Shown here: positions 55,301 through 64,000 of the stretch, piece by piece
How the letters are laid out: each line of letters begins with the position of its first letter
Position numbering within the stretch: position 1 is the first letter of the stretch
Assembly (NCBI GenBank): GCA_028752905.1
Contig: JAQNBH010000007.1
Span: forward strand, 43,844,588 to 43,908,587
DNA: 64,000 bases
Direction of reading: 5' to 3'
DNA from: Cladorhizidae sp. MBARI D1340-BT2
Taxonomy: Eukaryota; Porifera; Demospongiae; Poecilosclerida; Cladorhizidae
Position numbers and translations under genes: made by a program
The notes under the pieces: model-generated
Seen by the model: the letters and a program-made list of their open reading frames with translations, nothing else
Database searches by the model: none
Told to the model about the DNA's origin: nothing

Positions 55301-58300
55301 TCTGGTGGGGACACTAGCTATTGTCCTAGTCAGTTGTTGCTGATGGTGTCCTTGTAGTGATGGTGCACTAGCTATTGTCCTAGTCAGGTGTTGCTGATGC
55401 TGTCCTTGCAGTGATGGTCTGGTGAGGGCACTAGCTATTGTCCTAGTCAGGTGTTGCTGATGGTGTCCTTGCAGTGATGGTCTGGTGGAGACACTAGCTA
55501 TTGTCCTAGTCAGGTGTTGCTGATGCTGTCCTTGTAGTGCTGGTGCACTAGCTATTGTCCTAGTCAGGTGTTGCTGATGCTGTCCTTGCAGTGATGGTCT
55601 GGTGGGGACACTAGCTATGTATTGTCCTAGTCAGGTGTTGCTGATGCTGTCCTTGCAGTGATGGTCTGGTGAGGACACTAGCTATTGTCCTAGTCAGGTG
55701 TTGCTGATGGTATCCTTGCAGTGATGGTCTGGTGGGGACACTAGCTATTGTCCTAGTCAGGTGTTGCTGATGGTGTCCTTGCAGTGATGGTCTGGTGGGG
55801 GCACTAGCTATTGTCCTAGTCAGGTGTTGCTGATGGTGTCCTTGCAGTGATGGTCTGGTGGGGGCACTAGCTATTGTCCTAGTCAGGTGTTGCTGATGGT
55901 GTCCTTGCAGTGATGGTCTGGTGAGGGCACTAGCTATTGTCCTAGTCAGGTGTTGCTGATGGTGTCCATGCAGTGATGGTCTGGTGAGGGCACTAGCTAT
56001 TGTCCTAGTCAGGTGTTGCTGATGGTGTCATTCCAGTGATGGTCTGGTGGGGACACTAGCTATTGTTCTAGTCTGGTGTTGCTGATGGTGTCCTTGCAGT
56101 GATGGTCTGGTGGAGGTACTAGCTATTGTCCTAGTCAGGTGTTGCTGATGCTGTCCTTGCAGTGATGGTCTGGTGAGGGCACTAGCTATTGTCCTAGTCA
56201 GGTGTTGCTGATGGTGTCCTTGCAGTGATGGTCTAGTGGATACACTAGCTATTATCCTAGTCAGGTGTTGCTGATGGTGTCCTTGCAGTGATGGTCTGGT
56301 GAGGGCACTAGCTATTGTCCTAGTCAGGTGTTGCTGATGGTGTCCTTGCAGTGATGGTCTGGTGAGGACACTAGCTATTGTCCTAGTCAGGTGTTGCTGA
56401 TGGTGTCCTTGCAGTGATGGTCTGGTGGGGGCACTAGCTATTGTCCTAGTCAGGTGTTGCTGATGGTGTCCTTGCAGTGATGGTCTGGTGGGGACACTAG
56501 CTATTGTCCTAGTCAGGTGTTGCTGATGGTGTCCTTGCAGTGATGGTCTGGTGGGGACACTAGCTATTGTCCTAGTCAGGTGTTGCTGATGCTGTCCTTG
56601 CAGTGATGGTCTGGTGGGGGCACTAGCTATTGTCCTAGTCATGTGTTGCTGATGGTGTCCTTGCAGTGATGGTCTGGTGGGGGCACTAGCTATTGTCCTA
56701 GTCAGGTGTTGCTGATGGTGTCCTTGCAGTGATGGTCTGGTGGGGACACTAGCTATTGTCCTAGTCATGTGTTGCTGATGGTGTCCTTGCAGTGATGGTC
56801 TGGTGGGGGCACTAGCTATTGTCCTAGTCAGGTGTTGCTGATGGTGTCCTTGCAGTGATGGTCTGGTGGGGACACTAGCTATTGTCCTAGTCAGGTGTTG
56901 CTGATGGTATCCTTGCAGTGATGGTCTGGTGAGGGTACTAGCTATTGTCCTAGTCAGGTGTTGCTGATGGTGTCCTTGCAGTGATGGTCTGGTGGAGACA
57001 CTAGCTATTGTCCTAGTCAGGTGTTGCTGATGGTGTCCTTGCAGTGATGGTCTGGTGAGGGCACTAGCTATTGTCCTAGTCAGGTGTTGCTGATGCTGTC
57101 CTTGCAGTGATGGTCTGGTGGAGACACTAGCTATTGTCCTAGTCAGGTGTTGCTGATGGTGTCCTTTCAGTGATGGTCTGGTGGGGGCACTAGCTATTGT
57201 CCTAGTCAGGTGTTGCTGATGGTGTCCTTGCAGTGATGGTCTGGTGAGGGCACTAGCTATTGTCCTAGTCAGGTGTTGCTGATGGTGTCCTTGCAGTGTT
57301 GGTCTGGTGGAGACACTAGCTATTGTCCTAGTCAGGTGTTGCTGATGGTGTCCTTGCAGTGATGGTCTGGTGAGGGCACTAGCTATTGTCCTAGTCAGGT
57401 GTTGCTGATGGTGTCCTTGCAGTGATGGTCTGGTGAGGGCACTAGCTATTGTCCTAGTCAGGTGTTGCTGATGCTGTCCTTGCAGTGATGGTCTGGTGGG
57501 GACACTAGCTATTGTCCTAGTCAGGTGTTGCTGATGGTGTCCTTGCAGTGATGGTCTGGTGGAGGCACTAGCTATTGTCCTAGTCAGGTGTTGCTGATGG
57601 TGTCCTTGCAGTGATGGTCTGGTGAGGGCACTAGCTATTGTCCTAGTCAGGTGTTGCTGATGGTGTCCTTGCAGTGATGGTCTGGTGGGGGCACTAGCTA
57701 TTGTCCTAGTCAGGTGTTGCTGATGGTGTCCTTGCAGTGATGGTCTGTGATGACACTAGCTATTGTCCTAGTCAGGTGTTGCTGATGGTGTCCTTGCAGT
57801 GATGGTCTGGTGGAGACACTACACTAGCTATTGTCCTAGTCAGGTGTTGCTGATGGTGTCCTTGCAGTGATGGTCTGGTTGGGGCACTAGCTATTGTCCT
57901 AGTCAGGTGTTGCTGATGGTGTCCTTGCAGTGATGGTCTGGTGGAGACACTAGCTATTGTCCTAGTCAGGTGTTGCTGATGGTGTCCTTGCAGTGATGGT
58001 CTGGTGGGGACACTAGCTATTGTCCTAGTCAGGTGTTGCTGATGGTGTCCTTGCAGTGATGGTCTGGTGGGGGCACTAGCTATTGTCCTAGTCAGGTGTT
58101 GCTGATGGTGTCCTTGCAGTGATGGTCTGGTGAGGGAACTAGCTATTGTCCTAGTCAGGTGTTGCTGATGGTGTCCTTGCAGTGATGGGCTGGTGGGGAC
58201 ACTAGCTATTGTCCTAGTCAGGTGTTGCTGATGGTGTCCTTGCAGTGATGGTCTGGTGGGAGCACTAGCTATTGTCCTAGTCAGGTGTTGCTGATGGTGT

Positions 58301-58838
58301 CCTTGCAGTGATGGTCTGGTTGGGACACTAGCTATTTTGCCTAGTCAGGTGTTGCTGATGGTGTCCTTGTAGTGATGGTCTGGTGGGGGCACTAGCTATT
58401 GTCCTAGTCAGGTGTTGCTGATGGTGTCCTTGCAGTGATGGTCTGGTGTGGGCACTAGCTATTGTCCTAGTCAGGTGTTGCTGATGGTGTCCTTGCAGTG
58501 ATGGTCTGGTGGGGACACTAGCTATTGTCCTAGTCAGGTATTGCTGATGGTGTCCTTGCAGTGTTGGTCTGGTGAGGGCACTAGCTATTGTCCTAGTCAG
58601 GTGTTGCTGATGGTGTCCTTGCAGTGATGGTCTGGTGGGGACACTAGCTATTGTCCTAGTCAGGTGTTGCTGATGCTGTCCTTGCAGTGATGGTCTGGTG
58701 AGGGCACTAGCTATTGTCCTAGTCAGGTGTTGCTGATGCTGTCCTTGCAGTGATGGTCTGGTGAGGGCACTAGCTATTGTCCTAGTCAGGTGTTGCTGAT
58801 GGTGTCCTTGCAGTGAGGGTCTGGTGGAGGCACTAGCT
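49393..58838. repeat. 63 bp minisatellite, about 150 copies (9.4 kb)
   Basis: Units of TGTTGCTGATGGTGTCCTTG, CAGTGATGGTCTGGTGAGGG, CACTAGCTATTGTCCTAGTC and AGG. The hypervariable spot is GTGRGGRCACTAG; other recurrent changes are GGTGTCC/GCTGTCC and GATGG/GTTGG. 63 = 21 codons, so the minus strand stays open for up to 776 codons as a 21-residue repeat (LTRTIASAPTRPSLQGHHQQ plus H). Every unit holds the acceptor-like GTGTCCTTGCAG/TG. Confidence 0.96.
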
Positions 58839-59071
58839 ACAGTAACTGCCTGTTCTTGGTTAGTACTGCAATGTGTGAAAGCTCATGTCATAACAGAGAC
58901 ATGACAAGATGGCTGATGCAAGTTCTGTTTGAGCTGCAGAGATAACCTCCTCTCCAAGAAGAGAGACAGGAAGAGACTAAGGTGTGAATCTTTAACGTTT
59001 ACTCCACATCTCGGAACACATCATGAAGGCCACACGTGCCTACGCAGACCACAAGCATTTACTGATTGGCC

Positions 59072-61738
59072 GCCACCACTATAGTGGCAGTAACTAACTC
59101 TCCACCACTATAGTGACAGTAGCTACTGTAACTCTCCACCACTATAGTGGCAGTAGCTTAACTCTCCACCACTATAGTGGCAGTAGCTTAACTCTCCACC
59201 ACTATAGTGACAGTAGCTTAACTCTCCACCACTATAGTGGCAGTAGCTTACTCTCCACCACTATAGTGGCAGTAGCTTAACTCTCCACCACTATAGTGGC
59301 AGTAGCTTAACTCTCCACCACTATAGCGGCAGTAGCTTAACTCTCCACCACTATAGTGGCAGTAGCTTAACTCTCCACCACTATAGTGGCAGTAGCTTAA
59401 CTCTCCACCACTATAGTGGCAGTAGCTTAACTCTCCACCACTATAGTGGCAGTAGCTTAACTCTCCACCACTAGTATGGCAGTAGCTTAACTCTCCACCA
59501 CTATAGTGACAGTAGCTAACTCTCCACCACTATAGTGACAGTAGCTTAACTCTCCACCACTATAGTGGCAGTATCCACCACTATAGTGGCAGTAGCTACA
59601 TAACTCTCCACCACTATAGTGGCAGTAGCTTAACTCTCCACCACTATAGTGGCAGTAGCTAATTCTCCACCACTATAGTGGCAGTAGCTTAACTCTCCAC
59701 CACTATAGTGGCAGTAGCTAACTCTCCACCACTATAGTGACAGTAGCTTAACTCTCCACCACTATAGTGACAGTAGCTTAACTCTCCACCACTAGAGTGG
59801 CAGTAGCTTAACTCTTCACCACTATAGTGGCAGTAGCTAACTCTCCACCACTATAGTGGCAGTAGCTAACTCTCCTCCACTATAGTGACAGTAGCTAACT
59901 CTCCACCACTATAGTGGCAGTAGCTAACTCTCCACCACTATAGTGGCAGTAGCTTAACTCTCCACCACTATAGTGGCAGTACCTTAACTCTCCACCACTA
60001 TAGTGGCAGTAGCCTTAACTCTCCACCACTATAGTGGCAGTAGCTAACTCTCCACCACTATAGTGGCAGTATCTAACTCTCCTCCACTATAGTGGCAGTA
60101 GCTTAATCTCCACCACTATAGTGGCAATAGCTTAACTCTCCACCGCAGTAGCTTAACTCTCCACCACTATAGTGACAGTAGCTTAACTCTCCACCACTAT
60201 AGTGACAGTAGCTAACTCTCCACCACTATAGTGGCAGTAGCTAACTCTCCACCACTATAGTGGCAGTAGCTTAACTCTCCACCACTATAGTGACAGTAGC
60301 TTAACTCTCCACCACTATAGTGACAGTAGCTTAACTCTCCACCACTATAGTGGCAGTAGCTACATAACTCTCCACCACTATAGTGGCAGTAGCTTAACTC
60401 TCCACCACTATAGTGGCAGTAGCTTAACTCTCCACCACTATAGTGGCAGTAGCTTAACTCTCCACCACTATAGTGGCAGTAGCTCAACTCTCCACCACTA
60501 TAGTGGCAGTAGCTACATAACTCTCCACCACTATAGTGACAGTAGCTTAACTCTCCACCACTATAGTGACAGTAACTTAACTCTCCACCACTATAGTGAC
60601 AGTAGCTTAACTCTCCACCACTATAGTGGCAGTAGCTAACTCTCCACCACTATAGTGACAGTAGCTTAACTCTCCACCACTATAGTGGCAGTAGCTTAAC
60701 TCTCCACCACTATAGTGGCAGTAACTTAACTCTCCACCACTATAGTGACAGTAGCTACTGTAACTCTCCACCACTATAGTGACAGTAACTTAACTCTCCA
60801 CCACTATAGTGACAGTAGCTAACTCTCCACCACTATAGTGGCAGTAGCTTAACTCTCCACCACTATAGTGACAGTAGCTACTGTAACTCTCCACCACTAT
60901 AGTGACAGTAGCTTAACTCTCCACCACTATAGTGGCAGTAGCTTAACTTTCCACCACTATAGTGACAGTAGCTAACTCTCCACCACTATAGTGACAGTAG
61001 CTTAACTCTCCACCACTATAGTGGCAGTAGCTTAACTCTCCACCACTATAGTGGCAGTAGCTAACTCTCCACCACTATAGTGGCAGTAGCTTAACTCTCC
61101 ACCACTATAGTGGCAGTAGCTAACTCTCCACCACTATAGTGGCAGTAGCTTAACTCTCCACCACTATAGTGGCAGTAACTTAACTCTCCACCACTATAGT
61201 GACAGTAGCTTAACTCTCCACCACTATAGTGGCAGTAGCTTAAATCTCCACCACTATAGTGGCAGTAGCTTAACTCTCCACCACTGAACTCTACACCACT
61301 ATAGTGGCAGTAGCTTAACTCTCCACCACTATAGTGGCAGTAGCTTAACTCTCCACCACTAGTATGGCAGTAGCTTAACTCTCCACCACTAGTATGGCAG
61401 TAGCTTAACTCTCCACCACTATAGTGGCAGTAGCTTAACTCTCCACCACTATAGTGGCAGTAGCTTAACTCTCCACCACTATAGTGGCAGTAGCTTACAC
61501 TGTAACTCTCCACCACTAGTATGGCAGTAGCTTAACTCTCCACCACTATAGTGGCAGTAGCTTAACTCTCCACCACTATAGTGGCACTAGCTACATAACT
61601 CTCCACCACTAGTATGGCAGTAGCTTAACTCTCCACCACTATAGTGGCAGTAGCTACATAACTCTCCACCACTATAGTGACAGTAGCTAACTCTCCACCA
61701 CTATAGTGGCAGTAGCTACTGTAACTCTCCACCACCAT
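59072..61738. repeat. 30 bp minisatellite with 12 bp palindrome, about 89 copies
   Basis: Units of AACTCTCCACCACTATAGTG followed by GCAGTAGCTT. The core CCACTATAGTGG is a perfect 12 bp palindrome in most units. Variants TAGTGAC and CTAGTATGG break it. Spacing varies because of TACATAA, TACTGTAA and shortened TAGCTAACT joints. The minus strand reads SYCHYSGGEL repeatedly because the unit is ten codons long. Confidence 0.96.
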
Positions 61739-61923
61739 GGAAATTCCACTGCTGAGAATTTGCTACTTTTACTGTTCTGTTCAAGTAAGAAGCTGGTAAG
61801 GATCATCAAACCTCACCTAAAGAATTCCCCCTGGGGTTTCATTTAATGTATGTATATATGTGCATGCACGAGTTAAACTCACTCACCTCTCATCTAAAAT
61901 GCCCACCCCATCTCTTGTTTTAG

Positions 61924-62085
61924 ATTCCTTGTACACTTCCGTGGGGCTGCATCGTGCAATTCGGGTCCAGATCCTGAAGCTGCTATCGGCCACTATCGAC
62001 AGACATGCTCCAAATATTGCCCACCTCCTTCTTGGGTTTGGGATGAGTGAAAGTGCTGCCGCTGAGGCCACCCTGCAAGACCCAG
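61924..62085 (+). CDS. NUP205: NUP205 ortholog, exon 15 of window
   Basis: AT completes an Asp codon. Then SLYTSVGLHRAIRVQILKLL, SATIDRHAPNIAHLLLGFGM and AEATLQDP, against vertebrate RIHILNLLITSLECNPPNLA, LYLLGFEL and TTNLQDPG. Donor GACCCAG/GTGCGT, phase 1. Confidence 0.93.
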
Positions 62086-62202
62086 GTGCGTGCCATGACC
62101 GACAGGGCGGGGTTTAGCCCTGGCCCTCGGGTTTGTGTGGTTGTATGCCTGCCCTAGCCTGAAGTAGGCGGAAGGGGTGAGGAAGCATTTAAACTACCCA
62201 AT

Positions 62203-62243
62203 CCTTGCCCTAGCCCTAGCCCTTGCCCTAGCCCTTGCCCTAG
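62203..62243. repeat. CCCTAG / CCCTTG hexamer island
   Basis: About six hexamers alternating CCCTAG and CCCTTG. Confidence 0.75.
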
Positions 62244-62262
62244 TAAGTAGTCTAAGAAACCT

Positions 62263-62600
62263 GTAGATGTGCGCAGTGATGTGTGCATGTGATGTGTGCA
62301 TGCACATGTATAGATGTGTGCATGTGATGTGTGCATGTGATGTGTGCATGTGATGTGTGCATGTGATGTGTGCATGCACATGTATAGATGTGTGCATGTG
62401 ATGTATGCATGTGATGTGTGCATGCATATGTATAGATGTGTGCATGTGATGTGTGCATGCACATGCATAGATGTGTGCATGTGATGTGTGCATGCACATG
62501 TATAGATGTGTGCATGTGATGTGTGCATGCACATGCATAGATGTGTGCATGTGATGTGTGCATGCACATGTATAGATGTGTGCATACATGTATGTACGCG
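62263..62600. repeat. CATGTGATGTGTG-type repeat
   Basis: Irregular units of TGTGCATGTGATG and GTGCATGCACATGTATAGAT. It is rich in CATGCACATG and TGCATGCA palindromes, hence long open frames on both strands that I do not accept as genes. Confidence 0.9.
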
Positions 62601-62677
62601 TATGACTTGTGCGTGCAGATCTTGTCAGGTGCAACTAATTCGAGACCAAACTCTCTTTATTTCCAACCTGCCTGCAG

Positions 62678-63327
62678 GTGTGAGAGGGTCTGCGCGAACC
62701 TGTCTCCATTCCATCCTAATGCTGGTGGAGCATTCCCAGAATCAAACCACTCCCACTCTCAGTGTACACCACGCCCACCCGCAACTAGCGGAGCTCTGCT
62801 ACAAGCTCCTCTACCAACTGTGTGCTCACTCCTCCCTCTCCACCCCCACACTTAGATACCTCAGAAACAATCACGATTTTGTTCACAAACAAATCTCGCA
62901 TCTGCCCCTCGACCAGATTCCACGTTCCCGTGCTAATGATAATGTACCAGACTCCACCCATTGCATACCAAGCCATTCCCATTTGTCTGTACTGCATCAG
63001 CAGGCGTGGCTTTTAAAGCTGGCGGCAATAGAGTTACGGATGGCGTTGCTTAGTCAGCAACGATCCCACACGCAACGCCTCCTCAATTTGTTGCTCAGCG
63101 AGTCCAACGGGAATGGCCACACACCCAATGCCTTGGGGCTGATGCAAGGGTACATGGCAGGTCCGGATGTTGTGGGGTCAGAGGTCTCGCTGATGCAAGA
63201 AGGGCGGAGGAAACTTCTAGTACTTCTGGATCTGGTCAAATTGGATGACCATGTAAGACCGGCATTGGAATTGGACTATTTTGATTCCAAAGCTGTGGAG
63301 GCAGTACTCAGACAGTGTGAAGCGAAG
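62678..63327 (+). CDS. NUP205: NUP205 ortholog, exon 16 of window (longest exon)
   Basis: 650 bp. GT completes Gly, then VRGSARTCLHSILMLVEH, PQLAELCYKLLYQLCAHSSL, TLRYLRNNHDFVHKQISHLP and LHQQAWLLKLAAIELRMALL. QQRSHTQRLLNLLLSES, RRKLLVLLDLVKLDD and LELDYFDSKAVEAVLRQCEA complete it. Matching vertebrate blocks include CPRTCLHAILNILEK, PQLAELCYQVIYQLCA, MRYLRTSQDFLFSQLQYLP, NRQRSHTQRLLHLLLDD and LQLDFFDRAQIEQVIANCE. This is the most strongly conserved exon and settles the identification. Donor GCGAAG/GTAGGT, phase 0. Confidence 0.96.
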
Positions 63328-63792
63328 GTAGGTTGCCATGGTGCAGGGAAGTCTAGCAAAGGAGGTGTTAATTGAGGCTAGGGCGTGTGGAAGCAGGTGT
63401 TATTTGATGCTAATTCTGGTGAAAGAGGCTAGTGCTCATGGCAGGAGTGTTAATTGAGGCTAGGGATAGTGTAACGTGGTGTTATTTAAGGCTGGGACTA
63501 GTAGAAGGAGGTGTTATTGAGGCTAGTGCTTGTGGAAGGAGGTGTTATTGAGGCTAGTGCTTGTGGAAGGAGGTGTTATTGAGGCTAGTGCTTGTGGAAG
63601 GAGGTGTTATTGAGGCTAGTGCTTGTGGAAGGAGGTGTTATTGAGGCTAGTGCTTGTGGAAGGAGGTGTTATTGAGGCTAGTGCTTGTGGAAGGAGGTGT
63701 TCCAGAGGCTAGTAAACTAGAGTTATTATTGTGCTGCTATGCCATGCTTTAGGGTGGCATCACTGCTTCAGTGTTGTCTTATCTCTGTGCAG
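63328..63792 (+). other. NUP205 intron 16 with 31 bp repeat
   Basis: GTAGGT to CTCTGTGCAG. From about 63363 to 63712 it is a 31 bp repeat (GAGGCTAGTGCTTGTGGAAG then GAGGTGTTATT), with seven near-perfect copies at 63500-63705 and older diverged ones before them. Confidence 0.9.
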
Positions 63793-63909
63793 GATGAGGT
63801 GAGTGGTGCTTTGTATTGTGATGTGAAGGAGCTGTACAAGCTGCTGATGCGAGAGCTCTACTCCACTCAAGGAGCGCCTCTGGCCAGACACCAGCACAGC
63901 ATATTAGAG
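63793..63909 (+). CDS. NUP205: NUP205 ortholog, exon 17 of window
   Basis: 39 codons, phase 0-0. DEVSGALYCDVKELYKLLMR then ELYSTQGAPLARHQHSILE, against vertebrate NLRGQTVCNVKLLHRVLVAE and VNALQGMAAIGQRPLLMEE. Acceptor TCTGTGCAG, donor TTAGAG/GTACGC. The remaining third of the protein lies beyond the window. Confidence 0.9.
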
Positions 63910-64000
63910 GTACGCCCCCTTCCTCTCTATAATGTGGTCATGCACAGAAGACCCTTTACCTCATGAAGGGTTTAGGGAGAGAGGAGTCTGACACACTGCC
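63910..64000 (+). other. Start of the next NUP205 intron
   Basis: Begins GTACGC and runs off the window. No features seen. Confidence 0.75.

Larger units (their letters stand above)
49145..61923 (+). other. NUP205 intron 14 (12.8 kb)
   Basis: GTCAGA to CTTGTTTTAG. Consists of a 9.4 kb 63 bp array and a 2.7 kb 30 bp array, with unique spacers 49145-49392, 58839-59071 and 61739-61923 in which I see no gene. Confidence 0.87.
62086..62677 (+). other. NUP205 intron 15
   Basis: GTGCGT to GCCTGCAG. Contains a CCCTAG/CCCTTG island (62203-62243) and a CATGTGATGTGTG repeat. Confidence 0.85.

Noticed and set aside
60212..61516. SYCHYSGGEL repeat peptides
   Set aside because: 30 bp unit read on the minus strand. 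Frames are broken repeatedly by spacing changes.
62154..62634. His/Thr/Cys-rich minus-strand frames near exon 16
   Set aside because: Translation of the CATGTGATGTGTG intronic repeat.
290..63909. NUP205 as a pseudogene because of the enormous introns
   Set aside because: All 17 exons are open, all junctions keep phase and have GT-AG ends, and conserved residues are retained.

Overview
This window is a piece of an animal nuclear genome. It shows GT-AG introns, phase-consistent exons, microsatellites, long satellite-like arrays and eukaryotic DNA transposons. Almost all conventional coding sequence belongs to one plus-strand gene, the NUP205 ortholog (large inner-ring nucleoporin, Nup192/Nup205 family). 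I could chain 17 internal exons: 290-900, 2343-2528, 17299-17408, 20303-20365, 20463-20564, 22084-22193, 23549-23715, 42176-42360, 43333-43629, 44966-45175, 47881-48063, 48127-48377, 48823-48943, 49057-49144, 61924-62085, 62678-63327 and 63793-63909. All 16 junctions keep the reading frame, giving about 1204 codons (3613 bp). They cover roughly the stretch from residue 130 to 1370 of a protein that is about 2000 residues in vertebrates. The first exons and the C-terminal third lie outside the window. The species cannot be fixed from sequence alone. The transposon families and compact ordinary introns suggest a non-vertebrate metazoan (sponge or cnidarian would fit), but this is a guess.

Only about 6 percent of the window is NUP205 coding. 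The introns are swollen by long tandem arrays, each with its own unit. Intron 2 (14.8 kb) has 39, 41 and 37 bp units. Intron 3 has 22 and 41 bp units, and intron 5 has an ACTC microsatellite. Intron 7 (18.5 kb) has a 44-47 bp unit over about 12 kb, then a 22 bp unit. Intron 10 has a 44 bp unit. Intron 14 (12.8 kb) has a 63 bp unit over about 9.4 kb, then a 30 bp palindromic unit. By contrast introns 4, 11 and 13 are only 97, 63 and 113 bp. Tandem repeats occupy roughly 60 percent of the window.

Two DNA transposons sit inside arrays, each with an intact transposase frame. A 4.6 kb element (5691-10289) has about 725 bp terminal inverted repeats, a 4 bp AGCT target duplication and an 849-residue transposase of a family I cannot place firmly (Sola-like is my best guess). 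It lies in the 39 bp array. A 3.4 kb hAT element (about 32139-35582) with a 728-residue antisense transposase lies in the 44-47 bp array, flanked by TAAACCCA on both sides. A pair of nearly identical 330 bp retroposon-like copies lies in opposite orientation in introns 2 and 5, each set in GTGA/TCAC microsatellite.

The most unusual observation is that some intronic repeats are tandem copies of the gene's own splice junctions. The exon 6 donor is followed by about seven further CAG/GTAAGG-type copies. The exon 10 acceptor with the first exon bases is preceded by about eight decoy copies. The very long open frames in the 39, 63 and 30 bp arrays come from unit lengths divisible by three and are not treated as genes.
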